Of a stretch of DNA of 64,000 nt, positions 1 to 8,392 are shown piece after piece; position 1 is the first letter of the stretch, and each line of letters begins with the position of its first letter. The notes under the pieces were generated by a model. It had not been told where the DNA came from. It did no database searches and worked only from the letters and a program-made list of their open reading frames with translations. The translations under genes were made by a program, and so were the position numbers. Source of the stretch: Pseudomonas protegens CHA0 (lineage in GTDB: Bacteria > Pseudomonadota > Gammaproteobacteria > Pseudomonadales > Pseudomonadaceae); assembly GCF_000397205.1 (NCBI RefSeq), contig NC_021237.1, forward strand, positions 3,721,001 to 3,785,000, in the 5' to 3' direction.

Positions 1-183
1 GATGCACGATCAGGATCGGAAACTGCAGGTCTTTATACATGGGGCTCAGTGTCCTGAAACGGCGGGCAGGCCCCGCCAATCAACTCAGGGTAGAAGCTGC
101 GCACGCTTCGTGTCACCCCAGGCATGGGCTGGGTGTAACAAAACGTCGCTCTGGAACAATTGCCGGTCCATTCCCAGCCACGC

Positions 184-321
184 CTGTAGCCGCTGCTGGG
201 CCTGCGAAGCTGCGAAAAGGAACGAAGGGCCTTGCCGGCGATCTCCCGCCAGGCCCCTGCGGCCCTGAATATCGCGGCACCTCCTACGGCGCCGTTCGCC
301 GCCTGCGGCAGCGGCCACAGC
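184..321. repeat. Degenerate inverted pair of REP-like elements
   Basis: A TGTAGCCGCTGC arm near 185 and a GCAGCGGCCACAGC arm near 308-321 face each other with about 110 bases between them. The left arm is the same word that opens the near-perfect palindrome at 58597-58698. The pairing here is imperfect, so I read it as a decayed REPIN-like element between dnaQ and whatever lies left of the window. No gene is convincing in bases 1-327. Confidence 0.35.
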
Positions 322-327
322 AAAGGC

Positions 328-1077
328 TTACTGCTGGGTTTCGAGCAACTGGGTCCAGAGCGCCGGGGCACCGGCGGACTTGGCGATGATTTCCAGGCGC
401 ACCTGGTGCTCGGCCAGTTCGGCCTCGCTGGCCTGGATGATCCGCCCGCGCGGGCGATCGGCCGGCAAGCGGCGGATTTCCGAAGCCTGGCCGGCCCCCT
501 CGCCAGAGCCGTTGCCGTCCGAGGCATTGCCAGCCAGGGACAGGCTGGTCTGGCCACCGGTCATGGTCAGGTAGACGTCGGCCAGGATCTCCGAGTCGAG
601 CAAGGCGCCGTGCAGTTCACGGCCGGAGTTGTCGACGCCGTAGCGTTTGCACAGGGCGTCGAGGCTGTTGCGCTGCCCCGGGTGCCGCTCGCGGGCCATC
701 ATCAGGGTGTCGAGGATGGTGCAGTGCTGGGTGATGTCGGCCCGTTCGTGCTGGCCCATCAAGGCGAATTCGTTGTTGATGAAGCCAACGTCGAACGCCG
801 CGTTGTGAATGATCAGCTGCGCGCCCTGGATGAAGTCGAAGAACTCGTCGGCGACTTCGGCGAAACGCGGCTTGCCCACCAGGAATTCGTTGGTGATGCC
901 GTGGACGCCGATGGCGCCCTCATCGCTCTCGCGATCCGGTTGCAGGTAAACGTGGAAGTGCCGGCCGGTCAGGCGCCGACCGATCAACTCGACGCAACCG
1001 ATTTCAATGATCCGGTGGCCGTCGGTCACCGGCATGCCGGTGGTTTCGGTATCGAGTACAACAGATCTGTTGGCCAT
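328..1077 (-). CDS. dnaQ: DNA polymerase III epsilon subunit (3'-5' proofreading exonuclease)
   Basis: Proofreading subunit of the replicative polymerase core; it removes mispaired 3' nucleotides and binds the alpha subunit. The DEDDh signatures are all visible: D9 and E11 in LDTETTG (Exo I), D96 in HNAAFDVGF (Exo II), and H156 with D161 in HGALLDSEILADVY (Exo III). The 249-residue length fits the family. After the exonuclease domain comes a Gly/Ser-rich linker (about residues 180-195) and a short C-terminal tail, as expected for polymerase binding. The ATG at 1077 gives a complete N-terminus. In many Pseudomonas rnhA lies directly upstream; here rnhA is on the same strand but two plus-strand genes sit between them, so the pair is split. 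Confidence 0.95.
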   Translation of the reverse strand: MANRSVVLDTETTGMPVTDGHRIIEIGCVELIGRRLTGRHFHVYLQPDRESDEGAIGVHGITNEFLVGKPRFAEVADEFFDFIQGAQLIIHNAAFDVGFINNEFALMGQHERADITQHCTILDTLMMARERHPGQRNSLDALCKRYGVDNSGRELHGALLDSEILADVYLTMTGGQTSLSLAGNASDGNGSGEGAGQASEIRRLPADRPRGRIIQASEAELAEHQVRLEIIAKSAGAPALWTQLLETQQ

Positions 1078-1273
1078 CAGGGGTCAGTTCTCAACGGTGG
1101 AAGTGTTTCAAAGCGCGGGATTTTAGCACGCTCTGACGGCAGGACACCCATGGCGGATTCATCAGCCCCCAGCCTGTGCAGTTTTTAACAATCCTTAGCA
1201 AAGCTGCTGCAGTTCGCTGCAACGCAAAGCGCTAGGGTGCCCGACGATATTTTCCGCCGGACCCAGCCCTGCC

Positions 1274-1597
1274 ATGACCCCCAGCAAAACCCGACTGGCC
1301 TGCGCGCTCTGCGCCTGCCTGTGCGCCGACCTCGTCCAGGCCAGCGCCCTGGTGATCAGCACCGACATCAGCATGAGCCTGACCCTGAGCTCAACCGAGG
1401 GCAGCTCCAAAGCCAGCAGCTCATTCAAGGACGACAAACTTGTGCTCGCCGCCCAGAGCGATGCCGCGGCCTTCGTGGCCAGCGCCGGCGAGATCCGTGG
1501 CGCCCGGTTGGAAGCCGCTCTGATGCACATTCGCCAGGAGCTCGGCGCCCCGCCCTGTAGCGACCTGCAACTGGCCAGCGCCATGCTTGCGCTCTGA
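1274..1597 (+). CDS. Small exported DUF2388-type protein
   Basis: A 107-residue protein with a signal peptide (about residues 1-23, ending near VQASA). The mature part matches the small secreted Pseudomonas family DUF2388/TIGR02448: a Ser-rich strand, SFKDDKLVLAAQSDAAAFVASAGEIRGARLEAAL, and a conserved tail with one Cys near residue 95. Its function is unknown. Pseudomonas genomes often carry several copies in tandem, but here there is only one. It is followed 146 bases later by the GDPD-like lipoprotein on the same strand. The family assignment is from memory of the motif; the coding call is supported by codon bias and the signal peptide. Confidence 0.75.
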   Translation: MTPSKTRLACALCACLCADLVQASALVISTDISMSLTLSSTEGSSKASSSFKDDKLVLAAQSDAAAFVASAGEIRGARLEAALMHIRQELGAPPCSDLQLASAMLAL

Positions 1598-1743
1598 GCC
1601 CCCAGGCGCATCCGCAGCTAATTCATCGCGCGCCCCAGCCGTTTCTTTATGCGAACAAGGCTATTGCGTTACCGTGCGGCCTCACCCTGGCGCGCGGGTG
1701 CTGATACCCGGCGTTGCACTCACCCCACAGGAACCGCCCTCCC

Positions 1744-2694
1744 ATGCTCAAGACTCGACAGATGCTCCCACTGCTGCTGGCCTTGGCCTGCATCAGTGGC
1801 TGCTCTTCCCTTGCGCACACCGACAGCGACAGCCAACAACGGCCGCTGATCGTTGCCCATCGCGGCGGCGCCGCGGACTTTCCCGAGAACACCCTGCTGG
1901 CCATCGACAACGCCCTGCGCAATAACGTCGACATGCTCTGGCTGACGGTGCAGCTCAGCCGCGATGGCGTACCGGTGCTGTACCGACCGGCCGACCTGAG
2001 CGCCAATACCCAGGCCACAGGCGCAGTCAACCAGCACACCCTGGCGCAGTTGCAGGCACTCAATGCCGGGTGGAATTTCAAGCAGACAGCAGCCGATGGC
2101 CAGGTGAGCTTTCCCTATCGCGCCCAGCCGGTGAGCCTGCCGTCGTTGCGTCAGGCGCTGATGGCGATCCCCGAGTCGGTGCCGGTGATTCTCGACATGA
2201 AGGCCCTGCCGGCTGCCCCCCAGGCCCAGGCCGTCGCCCGCTTGCTGGAACAGCTGCACGCCTGGAACCGGGTGCTGATCTACTCCACCGATGCCGGCTA
2301 CCAGCAGGCTTTCGCGCCCTATCCCCAGGCCCGGCTGTTCGAATCCAGGGACAGTACCCGGGACCGGCTGGCCAGCGTCGCCCTCGCCCACCACTGCAAC
2401 GCACCACCTGCACCCGGCAGTTGGGTGGCTTTCGAGTACCGGCGCCCGGTGCAACTGGTCGAGACCTTTACCTTGGGCGAGGCGCGCTCCCAGGTCGATG
2501 CCCGGCTGTGGACGCCCGCTGCGGTGGATTGCTTTCAGTCACGGGGCAAGGTGCGGATGCTGGCGATCGGCATCAATACGGCCGAGGACTACCAGGCGGC
2601 CACTTGCCTGAAGATGGATGCGGTGCTGGTGGATTCGCCCCGTGCGATGGGGGAAATGAAGCAGCGGCTCGAACGGCCGCTGCCTTGTCGCTGA
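1744..2694 (+). CDS. GDPD-fold lipoprotein with eroded active site
   Basis: A 316-residue protein with a lipobox (LACISGC, Cys20), so probably outer-membrane anchored. The opening VAHRGGAADFPENT (His39, Arg40, Glu48, Asn49) is the first motif of glycerophosphodiester phosphodiesterases. The next blocks have lost the usual catalytic residues. The canonical ELD metal ligands are replaced in MLWLTVQLSRDG (Trp66 and Thr68 where Glu and Asp are expected). The canonical His-Asp that follows is Arg-Pro (81-82). The later Glu is Asp in ILDMK. I therefore expect a non-catalytic or altered enzyme. The ATG at 1744 (AGGAA upstream) is preferred over a TTG at 1714, because it starts directly at the signal peptide. 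Confidence 0.8.
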   Translation: MLKTRQMLPLLLALACISGCSSLAHTDSDSQQRPLIVAHRGGAADFPENTLLAIDNALRNNVDMLWLTVQLSRDGVPVLYRPADLSANTQATGAVNQHTLAQLQALNAGWNFKQTAADGQVSFPYRAQPVSLPSLRQALMAIPESVPVILDMKALPAAPQAQAVARLLEQLHAWNRVLIYSTDAGYQQAFAPYPQARLFESRDSTRDRLASVALAHHCNAPPAPGSWVAFEYRRPVQLVETFTLGEARSQVDARLWTPAAVDCFQSRGKVRMLAIGINTAEDYQAATCLKMDAVLVDSPRAMGEMKQRLERPLPCR

Positions 2695-2710
2695 TTGGCC
2701 GCTCAGGGCA

Positions 2711-3163
2711 TCAGGGCTGCTTGTAGCCGCGGACCTCGTCGACGCCACGGTTGGCCAACTGGTCGGCCCGCTCGTTGCCGTGATGGCCGGTGTGGCCGCG
2801 CACCCATTTCCAGGTGACGTTGTGGCGGTTGACCTGTTCGTCGAGCTGCTGCCACAGGTCGGCATTCTTCACCGGCTCCTTGGCGGCGGTCTTCCAGCCG
2901 CGCTTCTTCCAGTTGGCCATCCACTCGTTGATGCCCTTCATCACATACTGCGAGTCGGTGACCAGTTGCACATCGCACTGGCGCTTGAGCTCTTCCAGGC
3001 CGCGGATCGCCGCCATCAGCTCCATACGGTTGTTGGTGGTGTTGGCTTCGCCGCCCCAGAGCTCCTTTTCGACGCCCTTGCACACCAGCAGCGCGCCCCA
3101 GCCACCGGGGCCGGGATTGCCCTTGCAGGCACCGTCGGTAAAGATTTCTACGCTATCGCTCAT
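2711..3163 (-). CDS. rnhA: Ribonuclease HI
   Basis: Endonuclease that cuts the RNA strand of RNA-DNA hybrids, acting in R-loop removal and primer processing. All catalytic positions of the E. coli-type enzyme are present at the classical numbering: D10 ([14 protein letters not shown]), E48 (NNRMELMAA), D70 (VTDSQYV), H124 (RGHTGHHGN) and D134 ([10 protein letters not shown]). The 150-residue length is typical. It lies downstream of the methyltransferase gene on the same strand (110 bases apart), an arrangement shared with other pseudomonads. Confidence 0.96.
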   Translation of the reverse strand: MSDSVEIFTDGACKGNPGPGGWGALLVCKGVEKELWGGEANTTNNRMELMAAIRGLEELKRQCDVQLVTDSQYVMKGINEWMANWKKRGWKTAAKEPVKNADLWQQLDEQVNRHNVTWKWVRGHTGHHGNERADQLANRGVDEVRGYKQP

Positions 3164-3272
3164 CCACGCCTTCCATCAGAAAATTGCCATTGGCCCGCCG
3201 ACCGCGATCGACCGGGCCCAGGGCCGGGCTACGCCGGCCGAGAGTGTATAAAAAGAGGGTTTCAACAGTTCA

Positions 3273-4031
3273 TCAAGGCTCGCTGTTGCGGCGGTTGACC
3301 TTGGCCATGGGCAGCGGTACCAGCTTGCCCATCGGCTCGCGCCGCACCTGGCGCACCGGGCGCAGGCCCACGGCGATCTTGCGCGCCACCAACAGGTAGA
3401 AGCCGCCGCCGGACAGTTGCCAGTGCCCGGCCCTGCGTTCCCAGCCGGCCAGCCGCGCCTGCCATGCCGTTGAAGCAAGCGGCGGACGATAGCACCCGAA
3501 GCGGCGTTTCTCCAGCGCGAAGCCCAGCAGGTTGAGCCAGTCGCCGACCCGCGACGGGGAGATGCAGCGGGCCAGGCGCAACGCATCATGGGCGAACACA
3601 TGGCGCAGGCCCCAGGTGCTCCAGGGGTTGATGCCGACAATCAGCAGATGCCCCCCAGGGCGCACGCTGCTGGCCGCCTCGCGCAGCAGGCCATGGGGCG
3701 ACAGGCAGAAATCCAGGCCGTGCTGCAGCACCACCACATCGGCGGCGTGCTCGCTCAGGGGCCAGGCCTGCTCCTCGCAAACGATCTCCACCCCGGGCAA
3801 GGGCGCGCCGAGACGCACGTTGCGTTGCACCTGGGGCGCCGCCGGCGGGGTTTGCGCCGAGGGCCCGTAGTGCACCAGGTAGCCACCGAAGAAACGCCCC
3901 AGTTCCTCTTCGAGCATGCGCCGCTCTTCATCCAGCAGAAATTGCCCCAGGGGGCCGGACAGCCACTCCCGGGCCGCACTGATCAGGGCCAGCCAGTCGG
4001 GATCTGCCTGAGCGAAGGCTTTATCGGTCAT
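3273..4031 (-). CDS. SAM-dependent methyltransferase domain protein
   Basis: A 252-residue protein divergent from gloB. It resembles a class I methyltransferase of the Methyltransf_11 / YafS type. The acidic stretch [48 protein letters not shown] corresponds to motifs II-III, with the characteristic RPGGHLLI. The classical Gly-rich motif I is poorly conserved, as in other members of this gloB-neighbour family, so binding of S-adenosylmethionine is inferred. The C-terminal 30 residues are basic. The ATG at 4031 (MTDKAF) is chosen over 4046 because it leaves more room for the divergent promoter. The substrate is unknown. Confidence 0.8.
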   Translation of the reverse strand: MTDKAFAQADPDWLALISAAREWLSGPLGQFLLDEERRMLEEELGRFFGGYLVHYGPSAQTPPAAPQVQRNVRLGAPLPGVEIVCEEQAWPLSEHAADVVVLQHGLDFCLSPHGLLREAASSVRPGGHLLIVGINPWSTWGLRHVFAHDALRLARCISPSRVGDWLNLLGFALEKRRFGCYRPPLASTAWQARLAGWERRAGHWQLSGGGFYLLVARKIAVGLRPVRQVRREPMGKLVPLPMAKVNRRNSEP

Positions 4032-4096
4032 TGCATTCTCCAACACGCCAAGAAGCTCTAAGATGCGCCATTGTTTTCCGCTTGGCGAATCCGAAG

Positions 4097-4864
4097 ATGA
4101 TACAGATCAGTGCCCTGCCCGCCTTCACCGACAACTACATCTGGTTGTTACAAGATCATCGCAGCCAGCGCTGCGCAGTCGTCGATCCGGGGGATGCAGC
4201 GCCGGTAATGGCCTGGCTGGAACAGCACCCGGGCTGGGTGCTCAGCGACATCCTGATCACCCACCATCACCACGATCACGTCGGCGGCGTCGAACGCCTC
4301 AAGCAGCACAGCGCGGCTACGGTCTATGGCCCGGCCCGGGAAAAGATCCCGGCCCGCGACATCGGCCTCGAAGACAACCAGCGGGTCAGCATCCTCGGCT
4401 GGGAGTTCGAGGTGTTCGCCGTGCCCGGCCACACCCTGGGGCATATCGCCTACTACCACCATGGCCTGCTGTTCTGTGGCGATACCCTGTTCGCGGCCGG
4501 TTGTGGCCGGCTGTTCGAGGGTACCCCGGAGCAGATGCACCACTCCCTCGGCCGCCTCGCCGCGCTGCCGGACGACACCCTGATCTACTGCACCCACGAA
4601 TACACCCTGAGCAACCTGCGCTTTGCCCAGGCGGTGGAACCGGCCAACCCGGACATCGCCGAACGCCTGGCGAAGGTCACGCAGATGCGTGAGCAAGGGC
4701 GCATGACCCTGCCCTCGACCCTGGCCCTGGAGAAATTGACCAACCCGTTCCTGCGTACCGGTGAAACATCCGTTAAACAAAAAGCGGACGAACGGAATGG
4801 CCAGGATAACCAGTCGCAGAGTGCGGTCTTTGCGGCTCTGAGGGCTTGGAAAGATAAGTTCTAA
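4097..4864 (+). CDS. gloB: Hydroxyacylglutathione hydrolase (glyoxalase II)
   Basis: Hydrolyses S-D-lactoylglutathione to D-lactate and glutathione, the second step of methylglyoxal detoxification. It has the metallo-beta-lactamase fold: [10 protein letters not shown] (His56, His58, Asp60, His61) supplies the di-metal site, with later ligands in [30 protein letters not shown] and [12 protein letters not shown]. At 255 residues it has the normal family length, including the C-terminal glutathione-binding domain ([10 protein letters not shown]). The start [10 protein letters not shown] at 4097 matches the family; an upstream in-frame start at 4031 would overlap the divergent gene. Confidence 0.96.
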   Translation: MIQISALPAFTDNYIWLLQDHRSQRCAVVDPGDAAPVMAWLEQHPGWVLSDILITHHHHDHVGGVERLKQHSAATVYGPAREKIPARDIGLEDNQRVSILGWEFEVFAVPGHTLGHIAYYHHGLLFCGDTLFAAGCGRLFEGTPEQMHHSLGRLAALPDDTLIYCTHEYTLSNLRFAQAVEPANPDIAERLAKVTQMREQGRMTLPSTLALEKLTNPFLRTGETSVKQKADERNGQDNQSQSAVFAALRAWKDKF

Positions 4865-4898
4865 GCAGGCTATCGATTGGTACAAAAATTCTGAATGG

Positions 4899-4927
4899 TT
4901 GACCGCACCCCGGGTGCTTTCTAGAAT
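4899..4927 (+). promoter_or_regulatory. Sigma-70-type promoter for mltD
   Basis: TTGACC at 4899-4904 and TAGAAT at 4922-4927 are separated by exactly 17 bases. Each hexamer differs from consensus at one position. The site lies 37 bases before the mltD start codon and after the gloB stop, so mltD probably has its own housekeeping promoter. Confidence 0.7.
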
Positions 4928-4963
4928 CGCCCGACATTTTTGCCCGGAACTTACTTCCAGCCA

Positions 4964-6391
4964 ATGTCGTCATCTATTCGTTATTCCATCAGTTCAGACG
5001 CATTGACGCGCTTGGCCCAGGCCATCGCGGTAGCTGTGTCAGCGACTCTTGCGGGCTGCCAAAGCACCGGCCATGCCCCACAGAGCGACGCGACACACAC
5101 ACAGAATTTCAACGCCCGCATCAAGCAGAAACCCATCTGGCTGAGCAACCAGCCCAGCCCGCAAGTACCCCAGGACGTCTGGGAACGCATGCGCCAGGGG
5201 TTCCAATTGCAAGAAGGCCTGGGCGTCAACCCGCGTATTGAACAGCAGCGCCTGTGGTTCGCCAGCAACCCTTCCTTCCTGGAAAATGCCGGCGAGCGCG
5301 GCAGCCTTTATATCCACTACATCGTCGAGCGTCTCGAAGAGCGCAACATGCCGCTGGAACTGGCCCTGCTGCCGGTCATCGAAAGCGCCTACAACCCCCT
5401 GGCCTATTCCCGGGCCGATGCAGTGGGGCTGTGGCAGTTCGTCCCGGCCACCGGGCGCTACTTCAACCTGCGCCAGACCCGCTTCTACGATGGCCGCCGC
5501 GACATCACCGCGTCCACCACCGCGGCCATGGACTACCTGAGCCGCCTGCACGACATGTTCAACGGCGACTGGCTGCTGGCACTGGCCGCCTACAACGCCG
5601 GTGAAGGCACGGTGAGCCGGGCCATCGAGCGCAATGAAAAGCTCGGCCTGCCCACCGACTACTGGAACCTGCCGCTGCCGGCCGAGACCCAGGCCTATGT
5701 GCCCAAGCTGCTGGCCCTGTCCCAGGTGGTGCTGGCCCCGCAGGCCTACGGCGTGAACCTCAACCCGATCGCCAACGAACCCTACTTCCAGGTGGTGGAG
5801 ATCAACCAGCGCATGGACCTGTCCAAGGTCGCGGCGGTGGCCAACATCGACGAGGACGAGCTGTTCCAGCTCAACCCGGCGTTCAAGCAGCGCACCACCA
5901 TCGACGGCCCCCAGCACCTGCTGGTGCCGACTTCCAAGGCACAGTTGCTGACCACCAGCCTGTCCACCATGAAACCCGAAGAACTGATCAGCAAGCGCTC
6001 CCTCAAACCGGTCTTCGACCGCGACGAAGGGCGTGATTCGCTGCGGGCCAAGCGCATCTACCGGGTCAAGAATGGCGACAACCTGACCCTCATTGCCAAG
6101 GCCAACAAGGTCAACGTCCAGGACCTGCAGCGCTGGAACAAGCTCAGCGGCAAGAACCTCAAGGTCGGCCAGACGCTGGTGATGCAGGACACCCGCAAGG
6201 TGGCCAGCAAGAAAACCAGCCTGGCCAGCAACAAGAAGAAGTCGACTCAGTACAAGGTCAAGCAGGGCGACTCGCTGTACATGGTGGCCAAGCGCTTCAA
6301 TGTCGAGATGCAGCACCTCAAGCGCTGGAACCCCCGCGCGGCCCAGGCCCTCAAGCCCGGCCAGATGCTGACGGTGTACCTGCCGCACTGA
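4964..6391 (+). CDS. mltD: Membrane-bound lytic murein transglycosylase D
   Basis: Cleaves the MurNAc-GlcNAc bond of peptidoglycan to form 1,6-anhydro ends. The N-terminus has a lipobox (ATLAGC, Cys32), giving an outer-membrane lipoprotein. The SLT domain follows, with catalytic Glu140 in LPVIESAYNP and the downstream AVGLWQFVPATGRYF and LAAYNAGEGTVSRAI motifs. Two C-terminal LysM repeats (IYRVKNGDNLTLIAKAN and YKVKQGDSLYMVAKRF) bind glycan. The 475-residue length is usual for Pseudomonas MltD. The ATG at 4964 is preferred over an earlier in-frame start at 4940. The gene is preceded by a good sigma-70 promoter and followed by a strong REP hairpin. Confidence 0.95.
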   Translation: MSSSIRYSISSDALTRLAQAIAVAVSATLAGCQSTGHAPQSDATHTQNFNARIKQKPIWLSNQPSPQVPQDVWERMRQGFQLQEGLGVNPRIEQQRLWFASNPSFLENAGERGSLYIHYIVERLEERNMPLELALLPVIESAYNPLAYSRADAVGLWQFVPATGRYFNLRQTRFYDGRRDITASTTAAMDYLSRLHDMFNGDWLLALAAYNAGEGTVSRAIERNEKLGLPTDYWNLPLPAETQAYVPKLLALSQVVLAPQAYGVNLNPIANEPYFQVVEINQRMDLSKVAAVANIDEDELFQLNPAFKQRTTIDGPQHLLVPTSKAQLLTTSLSTMKPEELISKRSLKPVFDRDEGRDSLRAKRIYRVKNGDNLTLIAKANKVNVQDLQRWNKLSGKNLKVGQTLVMQDTRKVASKKTSLASNKKKSTQYKVKQGDSLYMVAKRFNVEMQHLKRWNPRAAQALKPGQMLTVYLPH

Positions 6392-6401
6392 AATCTGCCC
6401 T

Positions 6402-6452
6402 GTAGGAGCCGGCTTGCCGGCGAACAGCCTTCGCCGGCAAGCCGGCTCCTAC
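6402..6452. repeat. REP palindrome (GTAGGAGCCGGCTTG class)
   Basis: Two perfectly complementary 23-base arms (6402-6424 and 6430-6452) are separated by CAGCC. The arm begins GTAGGAGCCGGCTTGCCGG. It is the same class as the pairs near 33427 and 50132. Its place just after mltD suggests it also serves as a transcript end or RNA stabiliser. Confidence 0.85.
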
Positions 6453-6562
6453 GGGAAATTTCAATTGCACGAAGCGCGCGCCAGCGAGCTTTTTCCTGCT
6501 GATACAAGCTGTTACTGTACGGAGCACAAAGCCCAAGCCGCCTGGATCGGATCTCTGTCTCG

Positions 6563-8392
6563 ATGCGTCCCCTGCTCCTGCTCTTCATCAGCCTGGCCTT
6601 GAGCTTTCCCGCAAGCGCGACGATCACCGAAAGTCACGGTTACGCGCAGTTTGGCACGCTCAAATACCCGGCAAAGTTCACCCATTTCGATTGGGTCAAC
6701 CCCGCTGCGCCCAAAGGCGGCACCTTGCGGGTCATGGCCTTTGGCACCTTCGACACCCTCAACCCCTACACCTTCAAGGGCACCAGCCCGGTCGCCACGC
6801 CGAATTTCCTGCAATACGGGGTCAACGAGCTCAACGAACCCTTGATGGTGGGCACCGGCCTGTATGCGCCTTCCGGTGATGAGCCGACTTCCAGCTACGG
6901 CCTGATCGCCCGCTCGGTGGAATACGCCGAGGACCGCAGCTGGGTGGTGTTCAACCTGCGCCCCGAAGCACGCTTTCACGATGGCAAGCCGATCACCGCC
7001 TACGATGTGGCGTTCTCCTATCGCCTGTTGCTCAAGGAAGGCCACCCGCAATACCGCACCAGCCTGCAGGAAGTGCAGCGGGTGGATATCCTCGGCCCGC
7101 AGCGCATCCGCTTCGTGTTCAAGCGTGCCGGCAACCCCTTGCTGATCCTGCGCCTGGGCGAACTGCCGGTGCTGCCTCAGCATTACTGGAAGGATCGCGA
7201 CTTCAAGGCCACCACCTTCACCCCGCCCCTGGGCAGCGGCCCGTACCGCATCACCCAGGTACAGCCCGGGCGCCAGCTGGTGTTCGAACGGGTCAAGGAC
7301 TACTGGGGCAAGGACCTGCCAGTCAACCGCGGCTTCAACAACTTCGACCGGGTCGAAGTGGAGTTCTACCGGGACAGCGACGTGGCCTTCGAAGCCTTCA
7401 AGGCCGGCGAGTTCGACATCTATATCGAGCACCAGGCCAAGAACTGGGCCAACGGCTACAACTTCCCGGCGGTCAACCGCGGTGAGGTGATCAAGGCCCA
7501 GGTGGCGCACCAGATCCCGACCCAGACCCAGGGCCTGTTCATGAACACCCGCCGCACCACTTTCGCCGACGTGCGGGTGCGCGAGGCGCTGGGCATGATG
7601 TTCGACTTCGAGTGGACCAACCGCACCCTGTTCAGCGGCGCCTACCAGCGCGCCCTGAGCTACTACCCCAACAGCGAGTTCTCCGCCACCGGGGTACCGC
7701 AGGGCCATGAATGGCTGCTGCTCTCGCCCTACCGCGAGCAACTACCCGCCAGCCTGTTCAGCCAGGCCTTCAGCCTGCCGCGCACCGACGGCCGCGGCAT
7801 CCCTCGTGACACCCTGCGCAAGGCCCTGGGGCTGCTCGGCGAGGCGGGCTGGAAGCTCAATGGCCAGCGCCTGCAGAACAGTGCCGGGCAGCCGCTGCGC
7901 TTCGAGCTGATGCTGGTCAATCCCAACCTGGAACGGATTCTCCAGCCCTACGTGGAGAACCTCGCGAGCATCGGCATCGACGCCCGCCTGCGCACCGTGG
8001 ACCGGGCGCAATACAAGCAGCGTCTTGACCAGTTCGACTACGACATGATCCTCATGACCCTCAACCAGACCCTGAGCCCAGGCCTGGAGCAATGGCAGTA
8101 CTTCCACTCCAGCCAGGTCTCGGTCAAGGGCAGCAAGAACTACGCAGGCATCAACAATCCGGTGGTCGACCACCTGCTGGAACAGCTGCTGGCCGCCCAG
8201 ACCCGCGACGACCAACTGGCCGCGGGCAGGGCCCTGGACCGGGTGCTGCTGTGGCAGCACTACATGATTCCCAACTGGTACCTCAACTATCACCGCCTGG
8301 CCTACCGTAACCGGTTCGCCTTCGTCACCACGCCGCCCTATACCCTGGGCCTTGGCGCCTGGTGGCTGAAGTCCATGGAGAACGCCCAATGA
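6563..8392 (+). CDS. nppA1: Peptide ABC transporter substrate-binding protein, first copy
   Basis: Periplasmic binding protein of the SBP_bac_5 (DppA/OppA/YejA) family, 609 residues, with a signal peptide ending near FPASA. Family marks include HFDWVNPAAPKGGTLRVMAFGTFDTLNPYTFKG near the mature N-terminus and RVREALGMMFDFEWTNRTLF in the second lobe. It is the first of five coupled genes (two binding proteins, two permeases, one double ATPase). The order is that of P. aeruginosa NppA1A2BCD, which takes up peptidyl-nucleoside antibiotics, and of E. coli YejABEF, which takes up microcin C. The symbol is by synteny and similarity. The stop overlaps the next start as ATGA. Confidence 0.88.
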   Translation: MRPLLLLFISLALSFPASATITESHGYAQFGTLKYPAKFTHFDWVNPAAPKGGTLRVMAFGTFDTLNPYTFKGTSPVATPNFLQYGVNELNEPLMVGTGLYAPSGDEPTSSYGLIARSVEYAEDRSWVVFNLRPEARFHDGKPITAYDVAFSYRLLLKEGHPQYRTSLQEVQRVDILGPQRIRFVFKRAGNPLLILRLGELPVLPQHYWKDRDFKATTFTPPLGSGPYRITQVQPGRQLVFERVKDYWGKDLPVNRGFNNFDRVEVEFYRDSDVAFEAFKAGEFDIYIEHQAKNWANGYNFPAVNRGEVIKAQVAHQIPTQTQGLFMNTRRTTFADVRVREALGMMFDFEWTNRTLFSGAYQRALSYYPNSEFSATGVPQGHEWLLLSPYREQLPASLFSQAFSLPRTDGRGIPRDTLRKALGLLGEAGWKLNGQRLQNSAGQPLRFELMLVNPNLERILQPYVENLASIGIDARLRTVDRAQYKQRLDQFDYDMILMTLNQTLSPGLEQWQYFHSSQVSVKGSKNYAGINNPVVDHLLEQLLAAQTRDDQLAAGRALDRVLLWQHYMIPNWYLNYHRLAYRNRFAFVTTPPYTLGLGAWWLKSMENAQ

